Of a DNA stretch of 64,000 bases, positions 45,950-53,729 are shown piece by piece. Position 1 is the first letter of the stretch, and each line of letters starts with the position of its first letter. A program made the translations under genes and the position numbers. The DNA is from Kluyvera georgiana ATCC 51603 (GTDB taxonomy: Bacteria > Pseudomonadota > Gammaproteobacteria > Enterobacterales > Enterobacteriaceae). Under the pieces are notes generated by a model. That model saw only the letters and a list, made by a program, of their open reading frames with translations. It did not search any database and had not been told where the DNA came from. The stretch is taken from positions 1 to 64,000 of the forward strand of contig NZ_LXEU01000051.1 in the NCBI RefSeq assembly GCF_001654985.1. Direction: 5' to 3'.

Positions 45950-45989
45950 TGAAACACCCTGGAACGCTTTGGAACGGTTTAGAACATGA
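45950..45989 (+). repeat. Four tandem 10-bp units before the toxin leader
   Basis: CTGAAACACC, CTGGAACGCT, TTGGAACGGT and TTAGAACATG follow each other with a period of exactly 10 bp, so GAAC recurs on one face of the helix. TTGGAA and a TAAAAG 17 bases later could be the toxin promoter. Confidence 0.55.
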
Positions 45990-46148
45990 TTTAAAAGCGA
46001 AATTTTCGCCTGGGTTTTTGGTGACTCGAAAGCCCCACCCAAATAAGAAATCGTGCCGAATGTATCTGGCGACTACTGATACAACAACTGCAAAGGCAAG
46101 CCCCAGGGTGTTTGCAGCGAGGCGCGACAAAGCTGAGTGAGGCCAATC

Positions 46149-46232
46149 ATGGTTAACTTGCTTTTCAAAATCGTACCTCCGATGGTCGTGATTATTAAAG
46201 CGATCATCGAGTACGTGAACCAGCGCCCGTAA
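46149..46232 (+). CDS. Predicted type I toxin, 27-residue hydrophobic peptide
   Basis: MVNLLFKIVPPMVVIIKAII then EYVNQRP. An amphipathic helix with spaced Lys residues, in size and character like TisB (29 aa) and ZorO. GAGG lies 6 bases before the ATG. The mRNA would have a leader of about 150 nt with the antisense target 75-95 nt before the start, as in tisB and zorO, and ends in a terminator 14 bases after the stop. Such peptides insert in the inner membrane and collapse the proton gradient. Toxicity is inferred. Confidence 0.62.
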   Translation: MVNLLFKIVPPMVVIIKAIIEYVNQRP

Positions 46233-46246
46233 GCATGGTTTTTGCT

Positions 46247-46275
46247 AAAGGCCCAGAAATGGGCCTTTTCTTTTT
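46247..46275 (+). terminator. Terminator of the toxin gene
   Basis: AAAGGCCC-AGAAAT-GGGCCTTTTCTTTTT. Confidence 0.88.
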
Positions 46276-48322
46276 ACGCTGCAATTCCTTTCTGATTACA
46301 CAGTTCCGGCAAATTGGCCCTTACCAGCGCCTCAGCAAACGGCGGCGGCACGGCGTTACCGCAGCGCGCAACCTGCTTGTCTTTCGGGTACTTCTTGCCT
46401 GTATAGTCCTGGTCAATGATGTACCACTCCGGGAAGCCCTGTGCGCGGTATAGTTCATGCGGTTGCAGCATGCGCATGCCGATATCAACGATGCGGTAAG
46501 TGATGCCGTCAACGGCCACCAGCCCGTCGCAATCCTCGCCGCAGTATTCCCGCAGGAACGCCAGCGTTTGCTGCGCGCGGTGCTCGTCATACCCGTCAGC
46601 TGCCAGCGTGGTTTGCACCTCTCCTACGTGCTGGCCACCAGCGGTGACCGTTGGCATAGGTTCATCCGTGCGTTGCCCGTCCCGGCAAGTTCCGCGCAGC
46701 TTCACCAGGTGTGAGGCGACAACAGCATGGTGATCGACAGTAGTGACCGAGTGTGCCGGTTCGTCAAGGCTGACGCCCGGCCCGGTATAATTCCCGCCGT
46801 AATGCTTCGCCAAAAACGCGCTCACCGTTGCAAACTTATTGCCCCCGGCTGTAACAGTGCCCAGAGGTTTATCAAGTTGCAGTACGCGCGGTTGCTGGCA
46901 AGGTCGCTCACCGTACCCCATCTGAATCAGCGTCGGCGTCACCAACTGCGATTTACCGCCACCGCCCGCCGTGATAGTCGCGCTTGGCTCATCTGCCCGG
47001 TGGCCGATGCTGGCGCCGAACTGCCGGGCGATGACCGGCGCAACCAGACAGGCCCGGGATTGCTTCATGATGGTATGGGCAGGTTTATCCAGCGGGCGCG
47101 GCTTCGCCTGGTACTCACTGCCGCCGTTTCCAGCCAGGAACGGGGTCAGCGCCGCCTCGACAACACCGAGAGCATGCCCATTCCCGCCCGGGCGCGCCGA
47201 CGTGCCAGCGGTCACCGTTGGTACTGGCTCCGTAACTGGCTGGCCGGTTGCGCCGGTGCGGAACTTCGTCAGGTGCGGTACGGCTATCGCATAGCCGTGC
47301 TTTTTAGTAATTGTCTGCAGCGGTGCGTCAAGCTCCTGGCCACGGAAGCAGTCATAACTTCCTTTCGAGGTGGTGTGGTTACACTTCACGATAAACGGCG
47401 ACGGGCTATCGATGACAAACCGCTGGATGCCGCGCGCGATCCGTTTCAGCGTATTCTTTGCCAGAGACTTTTTGCGGTCGAAAATGCTCGGGGCCGGAAT
47501 TGACCAGTCGATGCATTCTGCCGCTGTGCGCCACGGCGCCAGCTTGCCACTCAGAACGGCAGCTGATTTCGGGTCGCCGTGCGTTACCTCTGGCCACACA
47601 ATCGGCTCCCCGTCCCGGCGCATGACCATGAAGAACCGTTTACGGATGGTCGGCGCGCCATAGTCGCATGCGCGCAGCTCACGGAACTCAACGACATAAC
47701 CCAGCCCTTTCACCAGTCGCGCTGCGTCTTTGCTGTCGAGAGGGATATCCAGAAATTCACAGCACTCCACCAGCGCTGGATGATCTGCCGGGATGCCGGT
47801 TGTCAGCATGCCTACAAAAGCCTGGAATGTTTCGCCAATACGCGCCGGATCCGGGCGACTATAGCCAGGATAAACGGGGCCAATAAAATTCACCATCATA
47901 GCCTCAGTCAAATCTGGCTTTGGCGGTGTATGAATCAGCGGCCCCCACGTTTTAAACTCTTCGACGTTCTCCAGCATCATCACCCGCGGGTCAACATCCA
48001 GCCCCCAACGCAAAGTTACCCACGCCAGCCCACGAATCGCTTTTTCAACGGGTTTAGCGCCCTTCGCTTTCGAGAAATGGCGGCAATCCGGCGAGGACCA
48101 TACCAGCGCAACACGACGGCCGGCGGTCGCAACCTTCGGCCGTACCGCATAAACGGACTCGCAATAGTGCAGCGTGTTCGGGTGGTTGGTGGTGTGCATC
48201 GCTATCGCGTTCGGGTCGTGGTTGATCGCAATATCCACGCTGCGGCCAGTCGCCATTTCAATCCCAGTAGATGCCCCGCCGCCGCCGGCAAAATTATCAA
48301 CAATGATTTCTGAATCTCTCAC
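46274..48322 (-). CDS. DNA (cytosine-5) methyltransferase
   Basis: 682 residues from a GTG that overlaps the previous stop (GTGA) and follows GGAG. Motif I IIVDNFAGGGGASTGIEMA, catalytic motif IV SSPDCRHFSKA, motif VI MLENVEEF, motif VIII IRKRFF, and motif X CGNAVPPPFAEALV. The middle (about 320-590) has six diverged repeats ending in TVTAGG-like strings where a target-recognition domain is expected. It may protect phage DNA from host restriction. Specificity unknown. Confidence 0.9.
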   Translation of the reverse strand: MRDSEIIVDNFAGGGGASTGIEMATGRSVDIAINHDPNAIAMHTTNHPNTLHYCESVYAVRPKVATAGRRVALVWSSPDCRHFSKAKGAKPVEKAIRGLAWVTLRWGLDVDPRVMMLENVEEFKTWGPLIHTPPKPDLTEAMMVNFIGPVYPGYSRPDPARIGETFQAFVGMLTTGIPADHPALVECCEFLDIPLDSKDAARLVKGLGYVVEFRELRACDYGAPTIRKRFFMVMRRDGEPIVWPEVTHGDPKSAAVLSGKLAPWRTAAECIDWSIPAPSIFDRKKSLAKNTLKRIARGIQRFVIDSPSPFIVKCNHTTSKGSYDCFRGQELDAPLQTITKKHGYAIAVPHLTKFRTGATGQPVTEPVPTVTAGTSARPGGNGHALGVVEAALTPFLAGNGGSEYQAKPRPLDKPAHTIMKQSRACLVAPVIARQFGASIGHRADEPSATITAGGGGKSQLVTPTLIQMGYGERPCQQPRVLQLDKPLGTVTAGGNKFATVSAFLAKHYGGNYTGPGVSLDEPAHSVTTVDHHAVVASHLVKLRGTCRDGQRTDEPMPTVTAGGQHVGEVQTTLAADGYDEHRAQQTLAFLREYCGEDCDGLVAVDGITYRIVDIGMRMLQPHELYRAQGFPEWYIIDQDYTGKKYPKDKQVARCGNAVPPPFAEALVRANLPELCNQKGIAA

Positions 48323-48579
48323 GCGTATTTCTCCATAGCGGCGGCCAGCGAACGCGCCGCGGTGATGATTGACGGTACCGGCATTTTTTCCAGCCACATA
48401 CGGTTAATGTGATGCTGCAGGCGGCGCTGGTGATGCGCCGGGAGTTCCCCGGCGACTTCAATCTGAGAAAAGACCATGCCGACTTCAGCAGGCCATACCG
48501 TCTCAGGCACTTCCACCAGCAGCAGACCTTCCAGCTCAATGACGCGTTTGCAGGCGTACTCGAGTAATGGATCGTTCAC
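48319..48579 (-). CDS. Phage protein of unknown function (86 aa)
   Basis: MNDPLLEYACKRVIELEGLL start; helical. Overlaps neighbours by 4 bases on both sides, part of the chain of coupled early genes. Confidence 0.68.
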   Translation of the reverse strand: MNDPLLEYACKRVIELEGLLLVEVPETVWPAEVGMVFSQIEVAGELPAHHQRRLQHHINRMWLEKMPVPSIITAARSLAAAMEKYA

Positions 48580-48872
48580 GCGCTCCCCCCTGTCCGTTTA
48601 TTTCGCATTCTTTCCCTGTTGCGCTTCTGCCTCTCCGCTCTCTGCCCAGGGGTTTCATTGGCGCGCGCTCTAGCGTTTGATTCACGATTACGGCGGCGGC
48701 GAGCATCTTCAGAACTTTCAGCATTACTCTTCGCCTTCCGTAGCTCCCGCAGTTCTTTCAGAGCAGCCAATTGGCGAGGGTAAAGCGCATAGCGCTCAAG
48801 CCCCCAGATAAGTTGATCCAGTTCTTCATCGGTTACTGGTGCTTGAGGGTCTGTTAACTGCTGGTTATTCAT
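48576..48872 (-). CDS. Basic coiled-coil phage protein (98 aa)
   Basis: From the ATG at 48870-48872: MNNQQLTDPQAPVTDEELDQ, then an Arg/Lys/Glu/Asn-rich C-terminal half (RRRRNRESNARARANETPGQ) likely to bind nucleic acid. Longer frame start rejected for lack of a site. Confidence 0.68.
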   Translation of the reverse strand: MNNQQLTDPQAPVTDEELDQLIWGLERYALYPRQLAALKELRELRKAKSNAESSEDARRRRNRESNARARANETPGQRAERQKRNRERMRNKRTGGSA

Positions 48873-49080
48873 CGCTATTGTCCTCGCAGCAGTAGTGTCG
48901 GCCTTCTGGATCGTCTGTTTTGCACCCGCAGATTTCACATTCAATTTCGGTGAATGGATTCCCATCACCGCCAGGCCATTCTTCCATGTCATCTTCGTGC
49001 TGGCAGTTACGGCATAACTTCTGACCGTTCAGCATATCTTCTTTGCAGCGTGGACAGCGGTCTAAATCTTCGTGTCTCAT
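48865..49080 (-). CDS. Small double zinc-ribbon protein (71 aa)
   Basis: MRHEDLDRCPRCKEDMLNGQ with CPRC...CRNC and a second set CEICGCK...HYCCED. Overlaps both neighbours. Function unknown; such ribbons bind nucleic acids or proteins. Confidence 0.7.
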   Translation of the reverse strand: MRHEDLDRCPRCKEDMLNGQKLCRNCQHEDDMEEWPGGDGNPFTEIECEICGCKTDDPEGRHYCCEDNSDE

Positions 49081-49193
49081 TTGGATTGCTCCTTGCATTT
49101 GTGACTTTCCGGATCGTCGGCTTTGTAAAAGCCTCCGCAGATAGGGCAGCGAACCTCTGGCACATCATCGTAATTTGACGTTCCGGTAATCAT
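49077..49193 (-). CDS. Small zinc-finger protein (38 aa)
   Basis: Below usual length cut-offs. MITGTSNYDDVPEVRCPICG then GFYKADDPESHKCKEQSK, a CPICG...HKC finger. Its start overlaps the preceding stop and its stop overlaps the next start (ATGA on both sides), which strongly supports translation. Confidence 0.7.
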   Translation of the reverse strand: MITGTSNYDDVPEVRCPICGGFYKADDPESHKCKEQSK

Positions 49194-49507
49194 TGTCCTT
49201 CTCCTTCGATAACCGGCATAAACGACAGGTCGGCAAAGAACTCACCGAAGCCAAAACATACTGAGTAAGCTAATCGCCCATGAGGTTTAAACCCCGGATT
49301 GGTGATGTCAGTAGTCGCGTAAGTTGACGTTATTTCATCAACCACCGCCTGCGGCGCTGACGGGCTATCGACCCATGGAATGCAAATCAGGTCAAAGTCA
49401 CGTGCCATCGTTCCGTGTATTGCCATCGCGTAGCCGTGTTTGCGCGCTATCTCTGCCAGCTCTGGATAAATGGCGCAGTAAACAGGAGCAAGGTTTGCAG
49501 CTTTCAT
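49190..49507 (-). CDS. Nucleotidyltransferase-like phage protein (105 aa)
   Basis: MKAANLAPVYCAIYPELAEI, then HGTMARDFDLICIPW, which resembles the G[ST]xxRDFDL strand-turn of nucleotidyltransferase folds. Two acidic residues are kept. Role unknown. Confidence 0.65.
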   Translation of the reverse strand: MKAANLAPVYCAIYPELAEIARKHGYAMAIHGTMARDFDLICIPWVDSPSAPQAVVDEITSTYATTDITNPGFKPHGRLAYSVCFGFGEFFADLSFMPVIEGEGQ

Positions 49508-49929
49508 CGCTCGCCTCCTTCGATAACCTGGATGCCAGCGGCGCGGAGTGCAGTTGCGCAGTCCTTTCTCATGCTGGAGGTGCCAGCAGCATACCCTTGG
49601 TACCACTCAGCATTGGAGCCCAGGACAGGTAGCTCTGGCAGCTTCACGGTGACGGCGCGGGACTTCATCAGCGCCATCTTCTTCAGGTCATCCTGCGCTC
49701 GCTGGAACTTCATGCCGTAATCAGTGGCGATTTCTTCCAGCTCCTCCACTCGCTTGCGAAGGCCTTCTATCTCGCCATTACGGGAAATCAAATCACGGGC
49801 CATGCGCTCGTTTTCTGTGTCGCCCACTCGCAGCGCATCAAACAGCCGCCCCCAGGAATCTGACATAGGTACGCTGTTTTCCTGCATCAGAGAGGCAAGA
49901 CGCTGCGCCAGTGCGGTGATATCGTTCAT
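49504..49929 (-). CDS. Phage coiled-coil protein (141 aa)
   Basis: MNDITALAQRLASLMQENSV, central coiled coil (EIEGLRKRVEELEEIATDYG) and a C-terminal YQGYAAGTSSMRKDCATAL helix seen in ead/Ea22-like phage proteins. Unknown role. Confidence 0.68.
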   Translation of the reverse strand: MNDITALAQRLASLMQENSVPMSDSWGRLFDALRVGDTENERMARDLISRNGEIEGLRKRVEELEEIATDYGMKFQRAQDDLKKMALMKSRAVTVKLPELPVLGSNAEWYQGYAAGTSSMRKDCATALRAAGIQVIEGGER

Positions 49930-50159
49930 TGGGCTGACTCCTCGAATAAAACTTCACCTTCAACACCGCCGATCTGATAGACGATTGAACTATCTTCCCG
50001 ATACTCCATCGGTGCAGCGCTCCATCCCTCGCCGCTTGGGTCGTCATCATCACCAACCTGAACAAATCCCCCAGTAACAACCGTGGCCGAATATGTTTCA
50101 CCCTCAGACCAGTAGCCTTCGGTATCTTTGATGCATTTCAGGAAAATCAGATTGCTCAT
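49926..50159 (-). CDS. Small acidic phage protein (77 aa)
   Basis: MSNLIFLKCIKDTEGYWSEG, SH3-like beta-rich pattern with an acidic loop. Coupled to neighbours by 4-base overlaps. Unknown. Confidence 0.65.
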   Translation of the reverse strand: MSNLIFLKCIKDTEGYWSEGETYSATVVTGGFVQVGDDDDPSGEGWSAAPMEYREDSSIVYQIGGVEGEVLFEESAQ

Positions 50160-50407
50160 TGCGTGGCTCCTTCGAGTGCTGCGGCGATCTCTTCGAAAAA
50201 CTTCTCCCGGGTATGGCTGGTCATGGCCGGTACAAACGCAGCCATCAGCATGCCCTGATCGCAGTTCTCATCGTCGGAAAGCAGAACAATTTTCTTATCC
50301 AACCGAACTTTGGCCTCCTGCAGCTGCTCGTTCCGGCTGGCGCGCTGGAGGTATTCAGCGATAATTGCGATCGCCTTTTTGGTTTCTTTCACAGTGGTTT
50401 CGTTCAT
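50156..50407 (-). CDS. Phage protein of unknown function (83 aa)
   Basis: MNETTVKETKKAIAIIAEYL, helical and acidic. Member of the overlapping chain. Confidence 0.63.
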   Translation of the reverse strand: MNETTVKETKKAIAIIAEYLQRASRNEQLQEAKVRLDKKIVLLSDDENCDQGMLMAAFVPAMTSHTREKFFEEIAAALEGATQ

Positions 50408-50730
50408 GCTCTCCGCTCCAGATACACATACCGTTTCACCATGCCCAGCGGCAGCTCTAACTTTTCAGCTATATCCCGGAGTTTCACCCCACCAGCGTGC
50501 AGTTCGCGCGCAAGCTCCACATCCGCTTCCGGATATTTAACCGACTGGTGGAACCTGCCGCGGAGCCGCAAATTAATACCAACCTCCCGTGCTTTCGTTC
50601 TGACTGCCGATTCTGATCGCCCAATGAGCAAACCAATCTGTTTTACTCTCATGTTCCCGCTACACTGATGAACAACTATCAATTCCGCTCGACACCAGTC
50701 CTTGCCTTTCTTTCGTATTCTCCTAGCCAT
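50404..50730 (-). CDS. Helix-turn-helix phage protein (108 aa)
   Basis: From the ATG at 50728-50730 (AGGTG site): MARRIRKKGKDWCRAELIVV, RVKQIGLLIGRSESAVRTKA and a second HTH-like helix KLRDIAEKLELPLGMVKRYV. Probable DNA-binding protein; target unknown. Confidence 0.7.
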   Translation of the reverse strand: MARRIRKKGKDWCRAELIVVHQCSGNMRVKQIGLLIGRSESAVRTKAREVGINLRLRGRFHQSVKYPEADVELARELHAGGVKLRDIAEKLELPLGMVKRYVYLERRA

Positions 50731-50732
50731 CG

Positions 50733-51173
50733 TTAGCACCTCTGCGCATTACGAAGGCAGCGAGACCGCATTCTGGCGATTCTCCACAGCTCGTTTGAAG
50801 TACCGGCCATCCCCATGACTGCCGTATAAACTGTCGCAGCGCGGCGCCACAACCCTTTGCCTTCCAGCTTTTTGGCCTGGCCTATCGCTGCCTGAACTTC
50901 CTGCATGTTCTCAACTGCTGGCCTCGGTTCCATGTTTGGTAGTTCGACATCAGGCACCTCGGTTCCAGCTGCAACGTAATACACAAACTGGGTACCGTTA
51001 TGCTCCCGGCGCAGTTTTCCGGCGTTGTGGAGGCTGCGCAGATGGTTACCAGCGCTGCTCGATGGGAGTTCCAGAACTTCACACACATCCTGAAGGACGC
51101 AATCTGGCGTTCTGTCCACGATGGCGAGCACCAGCTGCGCCTGTGTTACTCGGTTTTTGGTCTTTTTGGTCAT
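50733..51173 (-). CDS. PerC-like winged-helix regulator (146 aa)
   Basis: N-terminal winged helix (AQLVLAIVDRTPDCVLQDVC; SAGNHLRSLHNAGKL) and a C-terminal PerC-type motif KLEGKGLWRRAATVYTAVMG ending in RSRCLR. PerC-like proteins in phages modulate host transcription. Placed after the replication genes. Confidence 0.75.
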   Translation of the reverse strand: MTKKTKNRVTQAQLVLAIVDRTPDCVLQDVCEVLELPSSSAGNHLRSLHNAGKLRREHNGTQFVYYVAAGTEVPDVELPNMEPRPAVENMQEVQAAIGQAKKLEGKGLWRRAATVYTAVMGMAGTSNELWRIARMRSRCLRNAQRC

Positions 51174-51191
51174 TGGTCAAAACTCGCTTTG

Positions 51192-51932
51192 TTACTTAAC
51201 GACCCGTAGATGGGTCACGTTTTTGCGGTAACTTCCCCAGGTAAAATTCACCCAGATACCGCCATCCATCGTCAGGCGATCCATAACTCGCTCGCCTAAG
51301 ATATTCGTCAGCTCGTCATGGTTGAGGTTGGTCAACACCCCGACTGGCTTCATTGCCGCCAGGCGGCGGTCGATAATCTGGTTAAGCACCACCTGTTCGC
51401 CGCGTGTTTCGCGCTGTACTCCGACTTCATCAAGTACCAGCAGGTCAACACGGCATAGGCTATCCAGCAGAGACGCTTCGGACTGGCCACCGTCGTAGCA
51501 CTCCCGAACTTTCAGCATCAGATCCATCACGGTGATAACCAGTACGCTGTGATCTCGCTTGATCAGGCTGTTGCCGATGGCCGCCGCCAAATGATTTTTT
51601 CCGGTGCCGCAGCCACCGCTGAAAATGAAGCTGGCGAATCCAGTACCGAAATGTTCGGCATAGCTCTTGGCCATGCTCAACGCGTGGCGCTGACCTTCGT
51701 TGTTCACCTGGTAGCTGGCGAACGTACAGCCGCGGTGAAGATCACAGATGCCAGACCGCCCGAAAATCTTTTCGGTGCGCACCTTCCGGTTTTCTTTCTC
51801 GACTTCGGCAGCTCGTTTTTTCCCCTCCGTGCGCTGCCACTCCATCAGCTCCTGCGCGTTCTGGAAGCGAGGCTGAACACCCGGTGGCATCATTTTTTGT
51901 AAACGGCTAAACAGGTCACTCGTTGATTTCAT
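51192..51932 (-). CDS. DnaC-like helicase loader (P position)
   Basis: 246 residues. AAA+ ATPase with Walker A GGCGTGKNHLAAAIG, Walker B DLLVLDEVG and sensor VLTNLNHDEL. Loads host DnaB onto the phage origin. Follows the O-type gene by two bases. Confidence 0.92.
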   Translation of the reverse strand: MKSTSDLFSRLQKMMPPGVQPRFQNAQELMEWQRTEGKKRAAEVEKENRKVRTEKIFGRSGICDLHRGCTFASYQVNNEGQRHALSMAKSYAEHFGTGFASFIFSGGCGTGKNHLAAAIGNSLIKRDHSVLVITVMDLMLKVRECYDGGQSEASLLDSLCRVDLLVLDEVGVQRETRGEQVVLNQIIDRRLAAMKPVGVLTNLNHDELTNILGERVMDRLTMDGGIWVNFTWGSYRKNVTHLRVVK

Positions 51933-51934
51933 GG

Positions 51935-52765
51935 TTAGCCCCTGAATCCCGGTGGGATCGTTGTGTCAGGTTGAGAAATCTTTATCCCGGTCGGTTTTTT
52001 TGAACCGCCAAAGCTACGTGGCTGTGATCGGGAGTTTCTGAGGCTTTGTGCAAACGCCTGCTCCCACTGCTGGTGGTGTTTAACCTTGCCCTCTGGTTCC
52101 CAGAAGTCGCGGAACTGTTGCAACTCTTCGGGGGAGTAGCCCGGTTCAGTACCAAGCTGGATGCCCCACAACGCTGCTTGTTTCACAAAGTCGGGGCCCG
52201 GATGCCATTCAGGGGTGATCGAGAATTTCCCGAAAGGCGCGAGATATTCCTGACCGGGACTTTTCCCGTTCTGTTCAACGCCAGGCTCGCACGCTTCTCT
52301 CTCTCTGGTTTTATTTATTAGATCTGTATCTGTATCTGGATCTTTATTAGTTGGGTTTCCGTTGTCGTTCTGTTCCAACGGTGGATTAACACCCGTTGAA
52401 CGCCCGTTCCCATTCCGTTGGTCATTCGTTGATTTTTTAGCCTTTCTAGCCTCCGCCGAGGCTTTTCCCGCTGCTGACTTCTGACTAATTGACGTTTTGA
52501 CGGCTTCAAGATCTCTCTCGATTCTTTCCTGCGACCACTCGGTGCCGTTATCGTTGAAAAACTCTTTCAACGAACTTTCAACGGCAATCCAACGGTCGTT
52601 ACTCAGCCGTGCAATTTTCGCTAGTCGGTTTTTGGGGATCGGCCTACCTGTCTGCCAGTAATTGAACATCAGCAGCAGGTATGCTCCATGCTCTTCCGTA
52701 GACAAATGCATGGTGTCTGCCAGATAGTCAGCAATGTAGAGTTGCATGTAAGGCAGTGCTGCCAT
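51935..52765 (-). CDS. Replication initiation protein, DUF1376 type (O position)
   Basis: 276 residues. MAALPYMQLYIADYLADTMH and LLLMFNYWQTGRPIPKNRLA mark the DUF1376 domain; a low-complexity linker (Asn/Asp/Thr rich) around 120-165; a DnaT-like C-terminal FKHHQQWEQAFAQSLRN-type segment. The start at 52763-52765 has an AGGAG site. The gene contains CAACGG repeats that probably form the origin. Confidence 0.85.
   Translation of the reverse strand: MAALPYMQLYIADYLADTMHLSTEEHGAYLLLMFNYWQTGRPIPKNRLAKIARLSNDRWIAVESSLKEFFNDNGTEWSQERIERDLEAVKTSISQKSAAGKASAEARKAKKSTNDQRNGNGRSTGVNPPLEQNDNGNPTNKDPDTDTDLINKTREREACEPGVEQNGKSPGQEYLAPFGKFSITPEWHPGPDFVKQAALWGIQLGTEPGYSPEELQQFRDFWEPEGKVKHHQQWEQAFAQSLRNSRSQPRSFGGSKKPTGIKISQPDTTIPPGFRG
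52359..52595. other. Putative replication origin: CAACGG iterons in the O-type gene
   Basis: CCGTTG at 52359, 52393 and 52415 and its complement CAACGG at 52376, 52579 and 52590, with near copies (CAACGA at 52568, TCGTTG at 52551). Spacing of the first three is 17 bases. Lambda has its iterons within O too. Confidence 0.5.
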
Positions 52766-52819
52766 GGTTACTCCTACCCTCAACTTGCAGAGGATTTATG
52801 GTCATTGGTAAAAACTCGA

Positions 52820-53374
52820 TTAAAAACACTGTGGCGCTACGGCGGCTACGCTCGCCAGTAGTGGTCCCGCCATATCTGCTGGAAGCAGGTTAAACAATGC
52901 GATTGCAGCCTCTCTTATCTCGCGTTCAAGTTTCTGAACCGGAGCACCTAACAACTTCGCCTGGTGAGCATCGCTACACTCTTTGATCGCACTGGCCACC
53001 AGCTCTGTTTCCGTTAACCCGCGCTTTAAACCGTACTTACGGGCTACTTCAATCGGCATCGCATCAGCAATCGCCGTGGAAAGCTGGATGACATAACCGG
53101 TGTATTTCTCCGAACCGCTTTCGTTCTTCAGATAGCGATACAGGTTTTGTTTGTTAACACTGATGCCGCGACCGTTTTGTTTTTCCCACTGTTCGGCCAC
53201 CAGCTGCGCCACCGCATCCTGTGCTTTGCCGGGGATCATGGATTCCCATTCCTGCACTGCCGCATAAATTTTCTGGCACTGCATGCCATCGCGGCGACGT
53301 GGCGAATACTGATTTTTTGTTTTCAGCTTTGAACTGAGTACTGAATTACGATGTTCAATAGTGAACGGCTGCAT
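52820..53374 (-). CDS. YdaT-like regulator (CII position)
   Basis: 184 residues, GAGGAAGCC site. Central part NKQNLYRYLKNESGSEKYTG and VARKYGLKRGLTETELVASA recall the YdaT toxin-domain regulators that replace CII in some lambdoid phages. Between Cro and O positions. Family assignment is from memory. Confidence 0.62.
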   Translation of the reverse strand: MQPFTIEHRNSVLSSKLKTKNQYSPRRRDGMQCQKIYAAVQEWESMIPGKAQDAVAQLVAEQWEKQNGRGISVNKQNLYRYLKNESGSEKYTGYVIQLSTAIADAMPIEVARKYGLKRGLTETELVASAIKECSDAHQAKLLGAPVQKLEREIREAAIALFNLLPADMAGPLLASVAAVAPQCF

Positions 53375-53376
53375 AT

Positions 53377-53607
53377 TTAGGCTTCCTCTCTCGGCATTCC
53401 ATCTGTTGGGTTCGGGTAGAGGTCTGGGCGTAGTTCGTGTGGAGTAACAGCCCAGTTCAGCGCCCTACTAGCGTTAATGACTTCGGTACTTGCCACACCA
53501 TTTCGAAACCAGGCCGATACCGTTTGTGAGTTTTTACCTAACCGGCGCGCTAACTCAGACTGGCTACCGCACACGGATAAAATTTTTTGTTGAATGCTCT
53601 CTTGCAT
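53377..53607 (-). CDS. Cro-type repressor (YdaS-like)
   Basis: 76 residues. HTH SQSELARRLGKNSQTVSAWF and the tail VTPHELRPDLYPNPTDGMPR typical of YdaS/Cro analogues. The ATG at 53605-53607 follows GGGAGGAG. Divergent from the CI-like gene. Confidence 0.85.
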   Translation of the reverse strand: MQESIQQKILSVCGSQSELARRLGKNSQTVSAWFRNGVASTEVINASRALNWAVTPHELRPDLYPNPTDGMPREEA

Positions 53608-53647
53608 GGCTCCTCCCAAATTTGTTTTCACATAATTGATAATTTTA

Positions 53648-53686
53648 TTTTCAGTGTCAAGAAAATTAACTAGTCACAACTGAAAA
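53648..53686. promoter_or_regulatory. Operator candidate between cro-type and cI-type genes
   Basis: TTTTCAGT (53648-53655) and ACTGAAAA (53679-53686) are an inverted pair in the 122-base divergent region. Confidence 0.5.
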
Positions 53687-53729
53687 GAAACTTTGTATCC
53701 TCAGGTATTGGTTTGATTGGAAACGGCAT

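Larger units (their letters stand above)
45503..46148. other. Gene-poor stretch with the antitoxin RNA and toxin leader
   Basis: AT-rich from 45540 to 45770. At 45770-45796 there is the 20-bp palindrome AACCACTACATGTAGTGGTT running into a perfect DnaA box TTATCCACA. After it come the predicted antitoxin RNA and the toxin mRNA leader. No ordinary gene seen. Confidence 0.7.
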
